28,805 nt of DNA, from positions 1 to 28,805 of the forward strand of contig JAGWHV010000003.1 of assembly GCA_028866595.1 (NCBI GenBank). Reading direction: 5' to 3'. Positions within the stretch are counted from its first letter, which is position 1; each line of letters opens with the position of its first letter. This DNA comes from Patescibacteria group bacterium (GTDB lineage Bacteria; Patescibacteriota; Minisyncoccia; Phycocordibacterales; UBA6065). The notes below the pieces were generated by a model, which worked only from the letters and a program-made list of their open reading frames with translations, did no database searches and was not told where the DNA came from. The position numbers and the translations under genes are program-made. This document shows, one piece after another, positions 21,952-28,711 of this stretch.

Positions 21952-22401
21952 CTAAGCATGCACCGTGCCGCCAGCTTTTTCAAGGGCGGCTTTTGCCGAA
22001 GCCGACACCTCGACGCCGGAGACGACGAGTTTTTTCGTTATGGCCGTCTCGGCGCCGGCTTTGCCGCCGAGGATCTTGATGCGAGGGAATTTGCCCTCGG
22101 TCTTCGAGACGACGCCTTTGGCGACGAGAGTTGCTGGCTCTACCCTATCGCCGGCCTTGAAAGCTTTCTCGATCGCCGAGAGAGGGACGACGATAGCCCG
22201 AGGAGCGAACGATTTGAAAGCGTACCCGCGGAGTTTCGGGAGCTTCTTGATCATGTCGCGGATCTCGGGGCGCTTTTTGTGACCGGCGCGCGAGTCCTGG
22301 CCTTTGGTGCCGCGGCCGGAGGTTTTGCCGCGCTTGCCGCCGCGACCAATCGAGATCGATCGGCGGTTCGGAGTCTTGCGCTGTAGGTTGTTGAGCTGCA
22401 T
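21952..22401 (-). CDS. rplO: Ribosomal protein uL15
   Basis: 149 residues. Typical Gly-rich Arg/Lys N-terminus with SIGRGGKRGKTSGRGTKGQDSRAGH, then LPKLRGYAFKSF, and the C-terminal SASAKAALEKAGG. It binds 23S rRNA in the large subunit. It directly follows rpsE with a 24-nt gap that would normally hold rpmD (L30); no L30 frame exists there. Confidence 0.98.
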   Translation of the reverse strand: MQLNNLQRKTPNRRSISIGRGGKRGKTSGRGTKGQDSRAGHKKRPEIRDMIKKLPKLRGYAFKSFAPRAIVVPLSAIEKAFKAGDRVEPATLVAKGVVSKTEGKFPRIKILGGKAGAETAITKKLVVSGVEVSASAKAALEKAGGTVHA

Positions 22402-22425
22402 GTGAATTAAGTTTAGGTCTTGCGT

Positions 22426-23046
22426 TTATGATTTCGCGGGGCGCTCGAGGCCGAGCTTGCCGAGAGCGTCTATGGTGGCGCGGGCGATGTTGAGCTTGTT
22501 CTTCGAAGGCGAAACGATCTTGGCGGAGACGTTGGTGAGGCCGGCGAGCTCGAGGACGGTACGGGCCGCCGAACCAGCGACGAGGCCGCGATCCTTCACA
22601 GGGCGGATGACAACTCTAGCCGAAGAATATTTCGCGAACACTTCGTGAGGGATCGACATGGCTTTGGTCGCATTGACCTTGATCATATGCTTCTTGGCGT
22701 GGCGGGTGGCCTTGTCGATGGCGAGAGCGGTATCCCCCGCTTTGCCAAGGCCGACGCCGACTTTGCCTTTTCTATCGCCGGCAACGAGAGCCACCGAGAA
22801 TGCGAAACGGCGACCACCCGAGACTACGCGGGCTACGCGGCGGATATTGAGCATGATGCTATCGAATTCCGGCTTGGTGCGAGGCGCGCGCGAATCACCG
22901 CGGCGAGGACCGCGTCCGCCACGACCACCGCGGGCCGGCCGATCAGAGGCATGGCCCTCGCGAGGGCCGCGGTCAGCCTTAGGAGCCGCTGTCGGCGCGA
23001 CTTCTGCCGTATTGGTTACTTTATTTTCTGCGGGTTCTGGGTTCAT
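22426..23046 (-). CDS. rpsE: Ribosomal protein uS5 with a long Arg-Gly-rich N-terminal extension
   Basis: 206 residues. The conserved S5 body starts near residue 58 (EFDSIMLNIRRVARVVSGGR) with FSVALVAGDRKGKVGVGLGKA and the C-terminal AARTVLELAGLTNVSAKIV, ALGKLG. Ahead of it are ~57 residues of low complexity: an Ala/Pro/Glu part and then an Arg-Gly tract (GRGGRGPRRG). S5 contacts 16S rRNA near the mRNA entry and helps decoding accuracy and helicase activity. The extension is unusual in length and charge and may make extra rRNA contacts. rplR ends 6 nt upstream. Confidence 0.97.
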   Translation of the reverse strand: MNPEPAENKVTNTAEVAPTAAPKADRGPREGHASDRPARGGRGGRGPRRGDSRAPRTKPEFDSIMLNIRRVARVVSGGRRFAFSVALVAGDRKGKVGVGLGKAGDTALAIDKATRHAKKHMIKVNATKAMSIPHEVFAKYSSARVVIRPVKDRGLVAGSAARTVLELAGLTNVSAKIVSPSKNKLNIARATIDALGKLGLERPAKS

Positions 23047-23052
23047 AACGAT

Positions 23053-23418
23053 TTAGAATTTAAGTCCGCCCTCGCGCGCTCCGTCGGCGAGCGCCCTGAC
23101 GCGGCCCTTATAACCGAAGCCGCCGCGGTCAAAGACGACAGACTTTATCTTGAGGCCGACTGCTTTCTCAGCGATCGCCTTGCCGACTCCGCGGGCGACA
23201 TCGAGCTTCTTGCCGCCTTTCTTTGCCTTGCCAGCCTTGGCCGCAAGAGACGACGCCGAAGCAAGCGTCTTGCCCGATTCGTCGTCGATGAGCTGAGCAT
23301 ACATATAACGGTTCGAGCGGAAGACCGCGAGGCGCGGAGTCTTGGCCGTGCCCGAAACGCGCACACGGATCATCACGTGTCGCCTCGTCCTCTTTTGCTT
23401 TTTAATATTCTTTTTCAT
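23053..23418 (-). CDS. rplR: Ribosomal protein uL18
   Basis: 121 residues. RRHVMIRVRVSGTAKTPRLAVFRSNRYMYAQLIDD is the family core, followed by VGKAIAEKAVGLKIKSVVFDRGGFGYKGRVRALADGAREGGLKF. It binds 5S rRNA together with L5. 18 nt after rplF; start preceded by ACACAC rather than a Shine-Dalgarno. Confidence 0.98.
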   Translation of the reverse strand: MKKNIKKQKRTRRHVMIRVRVSGTAKTPRLAVFRSNRYMYAQLIDDESGKTLASASSLAAKAGKAKKGGKKLDVARGVGKAIAEKAVGLKIKSVVFDRGGFGYKGRVRALADGAREGGLKF

Positions 23419-23436
23419 GTGTGTAACGGATCGCTA

Positions 23437-23964
23437 TTATGCGGCCTTCTTGCCCTGCTTCCTGCGGATGACTTCCGTATCATAGCGGATGCCTTTGCCC
23501 TTGTATGGCTCTGGTTTTTTAAGGGCGCGGACTTTGGCGGCGAACTCGCCGACGCGCTCGTTCGAGACGCCGCTTATGGTGATAACGTTCTTGTCGGCGG
23601 TCACTTTGAGGTCCTTTGGTATCTCGACAGAGATCGGGTGCGAGAATCCGAGAGCGAGCTCGAGCTTGGCGCCTTTGACGTCCGATTTAAAGCCGATGCC
23701 TTCGACGATGAGCTTTTTGACAAAGCCTTTATTCACGCCCTCTATCATGTTCTTGAGATGCGAAGCGTACGTGCCCCAGAGCATGTAATCCTCGGGACGA
23801 TACAGAGTCACGGTGACGGCATTGCCTTCGACGGCAAAGCCTACGCCAGGTTTGAAATCGCGAGAGAGCTCGCCGAGGGGACCTTTGACGGAGACCGTCT
23901 GGCCGTTAACGGCGACGGCGGTCTTTTCTGGTATGGTGATTGGTTTTTTTGCTACGCGTGACAT
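23437..23964 (-). CDS. rplF: Ribosomal protein uL6
   Basis: 175 residues, standard length. SRVAKKPITIPEKTAVAVNGQTVSVKGPLGEL at the N-terminus, RYxSHLKNMI-like ASHLKNMIEGV, and the C-terminal RxPEPYKGKGIRY signature (KKPEPYKGKGIRYDTEVIRRKQGKKA). It lies near the factor-binding centre of the 50S subunit. 12 nt after rpsH. Confidence 0.98.
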   Translation of the reverse strand: MSRVAKKPITIPEKTAVAVNGQTVSVKGPLGELSRDFKPGVGFAVEGNAVTVTLYRPEDYMLWGTYASHLKNMIEGVNKGFVKKLIVEGIGFKSDVKGAKLELALGFSHPISVEIPKDLKVTADKNVITISGVSNERVGEFAAKVRALKKPEPYKGKGIRYDTEVIRRKQGKKAA

Positions 23965-23976
23965 GGTGGTTTTCGG

Positions 23977-24366
23977 TTACCAGATTTGGAACAATATCTC
24001 GCCGCCGACCTTTTCTTTCCGGACTTCGTCGTCCGAAAGCACGCCCCGAGGCGTCGAAACGAACGTCGAACCGTAGCCTTGCTTCACCGGATATATCTCG
24101 GTATAGCCGCGATAAAGGCGTTTGGAAGGCTTGGAAAGGCGCTTGACGTCGTTTATGCGAGCCTTGCCGTTAGTGTATATGAGGCCGACTTCGAGAGTCT
24201 TCTGGATCTTTTTGCCTTTTTTGACGCCGGGCTTGACGTAGCCTTTGCGGGCGAGAGCAGCGACGACCGCCTCGGTGAATTTCGAGTGCGGAACAGTAAC
24301 GGCGTCCTTTTTCGCGGCGCTGCCGTTCTTGATGTTCGTTATAAGATTTGAAATCGGGTCTCTCAT
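23977..24366 (-). CDS. rpsH: Ribosomal protein uS8
   Basis: 129 residues. MRDPISNLITNIKNGSAAKK, SKFTEAVVAALARKGYV, and the conserved C-terminus STPRGVLSDDEVRKEKVGGEILFQIW. It binds helix 21 of 16S rRNA; in E. coli it is the repressor of the spc operon, though no S8-binding mRNA site could be recognised here. The 71-nt gap to rpsZ contains no clear promoter. Confidence 0.98.
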   Translation of the reverse strand: MRDPISNLITNIKNGSAAKKDAVTVPHSKFTEAVVAALARKGYVKPGVKKGKKIQKTLEVGLIYTNGKARINDVKRLSKPSKRLYRGYTEIYPVKQGYGSTFVSTPRGVLSDDEVRKEKVGGEILFQIW

Positions 24367-24437
24367 GTTTTTAGCGTCTAGGTCTCGGCTGTGACTTTCG
24401 TTTTCGCCCGATCCCTACTGCCTAAATTGTTAATCTT

Positions 24438-24623
24438 CTACCAGGATGACTTCTTTATGCCCGGGATGAGGCCGTCGTTCGCCAATTCCCGAAAGCAGAT
24501 GCGACAGAGGCCGAAGTCCCTCATATAACCGTTCTTCCTGCCGCAGCGGAAGCAACGCCGAACGACCCGAGTTGAGAACTTGGGTTTCTTCTGCGCCCTT
24601 GCTACGACTGAAGTTTTGGCCAT
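24438..24623 (-). CDS. rpsZ: Ribosomal protein uS14, zinc-binding (type Z) form
   Basis: 61 residues. Two Cys pairs, RRCFRCGRKNGY and LCRICFREL (C24, C27, C40, C43), bind one zinc ion; the C-terminus is GLIPGIKKSSW. This is the short zinc form, not the ~100-residue zinc-free form. It has its own promoter and leader hairpin at 24632-24697 because the upstream unit is closed by a terminator. Confidence 0.97.
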   Translation of the reverse strand: MAKTSVVARAQKKPKFSTRVVRRCFRCGRKNGYMRDFGLCRICFRELANDGLIPGIKKSSW

Positions 24624-24631
24624 TATCTCGA

Positions 24632-24697
24632 GGAAAAATAAAAAGCTTGGGAAAAGCTTCGTTCGGCCATACTAGCAAACGGCGTTCGGAGTGTCAA
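24632..24697 (-). promoter_or_regulatory. rpsZ promoter with a leader hairpin and T-tract
   Basis: Perfect TTGACA (24697-24692), 17-nt spacer ending in TGC, TAGTAT (24674-24669), start ~24662. Within a few nt the RNA can form AAGCTT-N5-AAGCTT (24659-24643) followed by TTTATTTTT, an attenuator-like element. The ATG is at 24623. Confidence 0.6.
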
Positions 24698-24711
24698 ATT
24701 CAGCCGAATCC

Positions 24712-24735
24712 AAATAAAAAGCCCCAGAAGGGCTT
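24712..24735 (-). terminator. Terminator of the gene inserted in the ribosomal cluster
   Basis: Minus-strand AAGCCC-TTCTG-GGGCTT followed by TTTATTTG, 7 nt after the stop of the 24742-25173 gene. Confidence 0.82.
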
Positions 24736-24741
24736 GAGAAA

Positions 24742-25173
24742 CTACGCGGCGGACTCGCCGCTTTGTCCAAAAACGGGCTCCTCTGCTTCGACGAACCGCT
24801 CTCCCATGCAGAACGTCTGAAGCCAACACGATCCGTCCCGACTGTCATGAATAAGCATGAAGCTTGGTTTACCCCCTGAGTCAGACCCGACGATAGCACC
24901 AGCCATACCAGATTCGCCGCTTGTCATCTCATCTACCTGAGCCGGGATGAGACTGATAGGTTCTCGCAGAGGGAGTCTCACTGTCCACGGCCCTGCCACG
25001 CCCATGGGTCTGGGACCAAGGAAATAGTATCCGAAAAATCGGGGCGGATTGAAATGCCCTGTCGACCGCAACCGGCGCAACTCCCCATTTACTCCGTCGA
25101 TAAACCCCGACTTTTGCGCAAGGTCTTTTGGGAGCTCAAGCCCGATTAAAGAGATCAGCATGTTAGTGAGCAT
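24742..25173 (-). CDS. Unknown protein inserted between L5 and S14
   Basis: 143 residues from the ATG at 25173 (a second ATG four codons on is possible). No family recognised. The N-terminus is hydrophobic and amphipathic (MLTNMLISLIGLELPKDL); the middle is Gly/Pro/aromatic-rich (NPPRFFGYYFLGPRPMGVAGPW) and reads like strands; the end has two Cys (SCWLQTFCMG) and a Glu/Ser-rich tail. No clear membrane helix. It is bounded by the L5 terminator and its own promoter on one side and its own terminator on the other, so it is an independent unit placed inside an otherwise canonical operon. The gene ought to be real because of these signals; the function is unknown. Confidence 0.6.
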   Translation of the reverse strand: MLTNMLISLIGLELPKDLAQKSGFIDGVNGELRRLRSTGHFNPPRFFGYYFLGPRPMGVAGPWTVRLPLREPISLIPAQVDEMTSGESGMAGAIVGSDSGGKPSFMLIHDSRDGSCWLQTFCMGERFVEAEEPVFGQSGESAA

Positions 25174-25196
25174 ACGTCAGAGAGCTTGTTACTACT

Positions 25197-25224
25197 AGCG
25201 TAGCACCGTCACGAGGTTTGTCGA
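25197..25224 (-). promoter_or_regulatory. Promoter of the inserted gene
   Basis: TCGACA (25224-25219), 16-nt spacer ending in TGC, TACGCT (25202-25197); start ~25190, 17-nt leader. Confidence 0.42.
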
Positions 25225-25262
25225 GCCGCAAAAAATCCGCCTCTGGCGGATTTTTTGCGGCT
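25224..25262. terminator. Strong bidirectional terminator after rplE
   Basis: Arms AGCCGCAAAAAATCCGCC (25224-25241) and its exact complement (25245-25262) with a 3-nt loop; the inner GC stem is flanked by A6 and T6, so it ends transcription on both strands. It overlaps the rplE stop codon. Confidence 0.93.
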
Positions 25263-25797
25263 ATGCCTTCTTGATCGGAAAACCGAGGAGTTCGAGGAAG
25301 CGCTTGTTCTGCTGCCTATCGCGCACGTTCGTGACGATCGTGACGCCGAGACCGAACACGTCTTTGAGCTCTTCATCCGTAGTCTCTGGGAATATCGTAT
25401 GCTCGCGGACGCCGATCGAGTAACCGCCCATGCCGTCCATCGAAGTCGGCGGAAGACCGCGGAAGTCCTTGGTACGCGGCAGGGCGATGTGGACGAGCTT
25501 CTCAAGGAAGTTCCACATTTTTTCGCCGCGAAGCGTCGCGAGATAACCCATAGGATCGCCTTCGCGCGACTTGTACGCTGCGATAGATTTCTTCGCCCCG
25601 CGAAGGACTGGTTTCTGGCCGGTGATGCGCTCGATGCGGTCGAGAGCGAGCTCGATCTTCTTTTTATCCTTGAAAGAGCCGACGCCTGACGAGACAACGA
25701 CCTTCGTCACTTTCGGAGCTTCCATGGCATTCTCGTAGCCGAACTCCTTCTTCATGGCGAGAAACGCGTCTTTCTGTTTTTCTTTGAGAGTTTTCAT
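25261..25797 (-). CDS. rplE: Ribosomal protein uL5
   Basis: 178 residues. Landmarks: EFGYENAMEAPKVTKVVVSSGVG, ALDRIERITGQKPVLRGAKKSIA, LPRTKDFRGLPPTSMDGMGGYSIGVREHTIFPE, LGVTIVTNV. It binds 5S rRNA and contacts the small subunit. Its stop codon lies inside a strong terminator, which is unusual for the middle of this operon. 5 nt after rplX. Confidence 0.98.
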   Translation of the reverse strand: MKTLKEKQKDAFLAMKKEFGYENAMEAPKVTKVVVSSGVGSFKDKKKIELALDRIERITGQKPVLRGAKKSIAAYKSREGDPMGYLATLRGEKMWNFLEKLVHIALPRTKDFRGLPPTSMDGMGGYSIGVREHTIFPETTDEELKDVFGLGVTIVTNVRDRQQNKRFLELLGFPIKKA

Positions 25798-25802
25798 GGC
25801 TT

Positions 25803-26021
25803 TTATTTCGTCTTCATGACATTCGAGGCATTGAGCGGCATCTCTTTGTCTATCACCTGGCCCGGCTCGCCTTGGCGACGAGGGCGCATGTGGCGCTTCA
25901 TGATGTTCACGCCTGAAACGACGACCCTGCCGAGCTTTGGAAGAGCGACAAGGACCTCGCCGGTCTTGCCCGCGTCTTTGCCTGTCAGAATCTTTACTTT
26001 GTCTCCTTTCTTTACGTGCAT
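25803..26021 (-). CDS. rplX: Ribosomal protein uL24
   Basis: 72 residues from the ATG at 26021 (MHVKKGDKVKILTGKDAGKTG, the KOW motif start). The frame is open much further upstream but that part is antisense-like sequence overlapping rplN. Also VSGVNIMKRHMRPR and a short C-terminus; it is compact compared with the ~100-residue form. It starts assembly of the 50S subunit. The start context is CCACCATG. Confidence 0.97.
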   Translation of the reverse strand: MHVKKGDKVKILTGKDAGKTGEVLVALPKLGRVVVSGVNIMKRHMRPRRQGEPGQVIDKEMPLNASNVMKTK

Positions 26022-26031
26022 GGTGGTTGGA

Positions 26032-26403
26032 TTAAACGATCTCGGCCGCTCTCGATGCGATGGTCTGGAAGCCTTTCTCGGCGATCTCTCGCGGAATAGG
26101 TCCGAAGACGCGCCCGGCGAGAGGCTCTTTCTTGCCTTTTTCAAGAACGACGACGGCGTTCTCGTCAAAGCGGATATACGAGCCATCGCGGCGCTTCATC
26201 GGATTGACGGAACGGACGACAACGGCGTGAAGGACGTCTTTTTTCTTTACGGCCTTGCGCGGCTCGGCTTTCTGAACGGAGAGGACGACGATGTCGCCGA
26301 CTTTGGCATAGCGCTTGGCGGCCGATCCGAGCACCTTGAATATGCGACCGATCTTGGCGCCGGAATTGTCTGCTATGACGACTATGGATCGTGGTTGAAG
26401 CAT
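26032..26403 (-). CDS. rplN: Ribosomal protein uL14
   Basis: 123 residues, standard. MLQPRSIVVIADNSGAKIGRIFKVLG, VGDIVVLSVQKAEPR, VVVRSVNPMKRRDGSYIRFDENAVVVL, GRVFGPIPREIAEKGFQTIASRAAEIV. It contacts the small subunit across bridge B8. 14 nt after rpsQ. Confidence 0.99.
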   Translation of the reverse strand: MLQPRSIVVIADNSGAKIGRIFKVLGSAAKRYAKVGDIVVLSVQKAEPRKAVKKKDVLHAVVVRSVNPMKRRDGSYIRFDENAVVVLEKGKKEPLAGRVFGPIPREIAEKGFQTIASRAAEIV

Positions 26404-26417
26404 GGCGGTTTCGATTA

Positions 26418-26669
26418 TTACGCGGAAGCGGTTACGATGAAATGCTTATCCTTTGAAATCGGTTTCGTCTCGACGATGGTGACTTTGTCGCCGACTTTCC
26501 TGGTATTGCCTGCATCATGCGCTTTGTATCTCTTGGAGATCTTCATGAATCTCTCGTATTTCGGGACTTTGACGAAACGGTCGACTTTGACGACGACAGT
26601 GTCTTTCATCTTGGTCGATACCACGATGCCGGTGAGAGTCTTTTGGGTTTTCTTTGTTACTGGAGTCAT
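26418..26669 (-). CDS. rpsQ: Ribosomal protein uS17
   Basis: 83 residues. KTLTGIVVSTKMKDTVVVKVDRFVKVPKYERFMKISKRYKAHD is the family core, followed by GDKVTIVETKPISKDKHF. It binds 16S rRNA. The gap from rplP is only 5 nt, leaving no room for rpmC (L29), which normally stands here. Confidence 0.98.
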   Translation of the reverse strand: MTPVTKKTQKTLTGIVVSTKMKDTVVVKVDRFVKVPKYERFMKISKRYKAHDAGNTRKVGDKVTIVETKPISKDKHFIVTASA

Positions 26670-26674
26670 ATATT

Positions 26675-27100
26675 TTATGCGATCTCGCGGGAGATTACGA
26701 TGGTCTTGACCGGCAATTTCGTACCGCCTTTACGGAGCGCCTCGCGAGCCATCGCCTCGTCGATGCCGTCGACTTCGAAGAGCACACGGCCCGGCTTGAC
26801 CGGAGCGCAATAGCCCTGGAGATCGCCCTTGCCTTTGCCGAGCTTTACTTCGGCAGGCTTGGCGGTATACGGCATGTCGGGGAAGATACGAATCCAAAGC
26901 TTGCCGTTCTTGCCTATCTCGCGAGAAATGACCTTGCGGGCCGATTCGATCTGTTCCGAGCGGATGCGGCCGGCGGAGATCGCCTTGATGCCGAACGAAC
27001 CGAACGAGAGATACGTGCCGCGCGTCTCGACACCGACCTTGTTCGGGTTCTTGCGCATCACGTGCCACTTCCTAAATTTTACTTTTTTTGGTACGAGCAT
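26675..27100 (-). CDS. rplP: Ribosomal protein uL16
   Basis: 141 residues. MLVPKKVKFRKWH, GVETRGTYLSFGSFGIKA, WIRIFPDMPYTAKPAEVKLGKGKGD, GYCAPVKPGRVLFEV and the C-terminal ALRKGGTKLPVKTIVI. It lies near the peptidyl-transferase centre and the A-site tRNA. 10 nt after rpsC. Confidence 0.98.
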   Translation of the reverse strand: MLVPKKVKFRKWHVMRKNPNKVGVETRGTYLSFGSFGIKAISAGRIRSEQIESARKVISREIGKNGKLWIRIFPDMPYTAKPAEVKLGKGKGDLQGYCAPVKPGRVLFEVDGIDEAMAREALRKGGTKLPVKTIVISREIA

Positions 27101-27110
27101 GGCGATTCAA

Positions 27111-27812
27111 TTATTTGGAAGCGCGACCAGTTTCGGCAGCGTGGGCGCCTTTCTTATTGAAGATCTCGCCCTTGTATATCCAGACCTTTATGCCGATGTC
27201 GCCGTACGTCATGTGAGCTTTTTCGCGAGCGAAATCGATATCGGCGCGAAGCGTCTGGAGAGGGATCTGGCCCTTCTTCATATCTTCGACGCGGGCCATT
27301 TCGGCGCCGCCGAGACGGCCGCCGAGAAACACTCGGACGCCTTTGACATCGCGGTTGGCCATGACTTTCTCTATCGTTTGCTTCATGACGCGGCGGAACG
27401 GCAGACGCTTTTCGAGACTCTCGGCGACCATATAGGCGACGATAGCGGCGTTCGATTCAGGCGAGCGAATCTCTTCGATGTCGATCTTGAGCTCCTGGTT
27501 CTTGAGAAGCTTTGAGCCATTCTTGACCATGAAAGCCAAAATGTCGGATTTGAGCTTTATAGCGCCCTCGCCCTGGCGGCCGATGATGACGCCCGGGCGC
27601 GAGGTCTTGATGATGACGCGAACGGTCTTTTCGTTGCGCTCTATCTGGACATCGGCCACGTACATGCCGCGGAATTTCTTTGCGAGGTATTCGCGCAAGA
27701 GGACATCGGATTTGAGATAGTCTTGGTACTTGCCTTTCGGCGCGAACCAGCGGGACTTCCAGTCCCTGATGATGCCGAGGCGATGCGAATATGGATGTAC
27801 GGTGTGAGACAT
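27111..27812 (-). CDS. rpsC: Ribosomal protein uS3
   Basis: 233 residues. N-domain HPYSHRLGIIRDWKSRWFA, KH domain with SRPGVIIGRQGEGAIKLKSDI (GxxG loop GRQG), C-domain VMANRDVKGVRVFLGGRLGGAEMAR, DIDFAREKAHMTYGDIGIKVWIYKGEIF. It forms part of the mRNA entry tunnel. 4 nt after rplV. Confidence 0.98.
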   Translation of the reverse strand: MSHTVHPYSHRLGIIRDWKSRWFAPKGKYQDYLKSDVLLREYLAKKFRGMYVADVQIERNEKTVRVIIKTSRPGVIIGRQGEGAIKLKSDILAFMVKNGSKLLKNQELKIDIEEIRSPESNAAIVAYMVAESLEKRLPFRRVMKQTIEKVMANRDVKGVRVFLGGRLGGAEMARVEDMKKGQIPLQTLRADIDFAREKAHMTYGDIGIKVWIYKGEIFNKKGAHAAETGRASK

Positions 27813-27816
27813 ATGA

Positions 27817-28188
27817 TTATTTTTTCGGCGCTTTAGGCGTCTTTGGCGCTTTGAGAGCGACGCTCTTGGTGCCGAGAACGAGCTTTACGTGACTCGATTT
27901 CTTGTGGATCGGAAAAGCGGAACCGCGGGCACCCGGCATGAAGCGCTTGAGCGTCATGCCCTGGTTCACGGTGCATTCCTGAACGTAGAGGCTCTCCGTC
28001 GGCACGCCGAGGTTTTTGGCATTGGCAACAGCCGAGCGGATGAGCTTGGCGAGAGGATCAGATGCGCGTTTTGTGGTCACCGACAACATGTCGAGGGCCT
28101 CTGCGACGGTCTTGCCTTTTATCAAAGACGCGACGAGGCGGACTTTGCGAGGCGACTGGCGATGATTTGTGATAGATGCGGTGACCAT
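27817..28188 (-). CDS. rplV: Ribosomal protein uL22
   Basis: 123 residues. NHRQSPRKVRLVASLIKGKTVAEALDML, SVTTKRASDPLAKLIRSAVANA, then the tunnel-lining beta hairpin with FMPGARGSAFPIHKKSSHVKLVL. The C-terminus is a Lys/Pro/Ala tail (LKAPKTPKAPKK). It lines the peptide exit tunnel. 5 nt after rpsS. Confidence 0.98.
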   Translation of the reverse strand: MVTASITNHRQSPRKVRLVASLIKGKTVAEALDMLSVTTKRASDPLAKLIRSAVANAKNLGVPTESLYVQECTVNQGMTLKRFMPGARGSAFPIHKKSSHVKLVLGTKSVALKAPKTPKAPKK

Positions 28189-28193
28189 GGCGA

Positions 28194-28538
28194 TTATTTC
28201 TTGGCTTCAGTCGTCGCGGCTTTGGCGGCGGAAGCGGCGGCCATCTCGGACTCCTTTTTCTTCTGCTCGAGCTCTTTCTGCATCTTGCCGCCATGCTTGA
28301 CGAATTTGCGCGTCAAAGAAAATTCGCCGAGGCGGTGGCCGACCATATCTTCGGTGACCAATACCTCGACGAAATCCTTGCCGTTATGCACCCCGAACTT
28401 GAAGCCGACCATCTCGGGCGAGATCTGGCATGCGCGAAGCCACGTCTTGATGACCCCGGTCTCCTGGGGCTTCTTGCCAGCGATCTTCTTCAAAAGTCGC
28501 GGGTCGACGTATGGTCCTTTTGAGAGGCTTCGGGTCAT
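28194..28538 (-). CDS. rpsS: Ribosomal protein uS19 with a Lys/Glu/Ala tail
   Basis: 114 residues versus ~92 in most bacteria. The core is complete: TRSLSKGPYVDPRLLKKI, GVIKTWLRACQISPEMVGFKFGVHNGKDFVEVLVTEDMVGHRLGEFSLTRKFVKHG. The extra ~22 residues (ELEQKKKESEMAAASAAKAA...) form a charged, probably helical tail. It lies in the head of the 30S subunit. It is the first gene of the cluster here: rplB (L2), which normally precedes it, is absent, and a separate promoter and structured leader replace it. Confidence 0.98.
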   Translation of the reverse strand: MTRSLSKGPYVDPRLLKKIAGKKPQETGVIKTWLRACQISPEMVGFKFGVHNGKDFVEVLVTEDMVGHRLGEFSLTRKFVKHGGKMQKELEQKKKESEMAAASAAKAATTEAKK

Positions 28539-28550
28539 GTTCGGTGATTT

Positions 28551-28708
28551 GGGACAATAAATTACTGCTCGATCGGCTAGGCTTTGGTCGCTATCGCGGC
28601 CGTCACTTCCTTTCGGAAAACAAAAACTAGGTGATGTACCTAGCTTTCGTCAATAGTGCCTATTACGAGCTGGTCCCGACATCCTAGCAGAACCGATTAT
28701 AAAGTCAA
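28551..28708 (-). promoter_or_regulatory. Promoter, structured leader and attenuator of the S19 operon
   Basis: TTGACT (28708-28703), 16-nt spacer ending in TGC, TAGGAT (28686-28681), start ~28675. The leader can close on itself: GGGAC (28677-28673) with GTCCC (28555-28551), and GCTCG (28670-28666) with CGAGC (28571-28567). Inside is CTAGGT-ACATC-ACCTAG (28643-28627) followed by TTTTTGTTTT, an intrinsic-terminator shape that would stop the operon early. Confidence 0.6.
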
Positions 28709-28711
28709 CTT

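Noticed and set aside
21212..21955. Long plus-strand frame opposite secY
   Set aside because: Antisense shadow of secY; translation is almost all Asp/Glu/Arg/Gly with no hydrophobic core.
22645..23961. 438-codon open frame on plus strand opposite S5, L18 and L6
   Set aside because: It is antisense to three certain ribosomal genes; GC-rich codon use keeps the reverse frame open, and the translation has no domain-like pattern.
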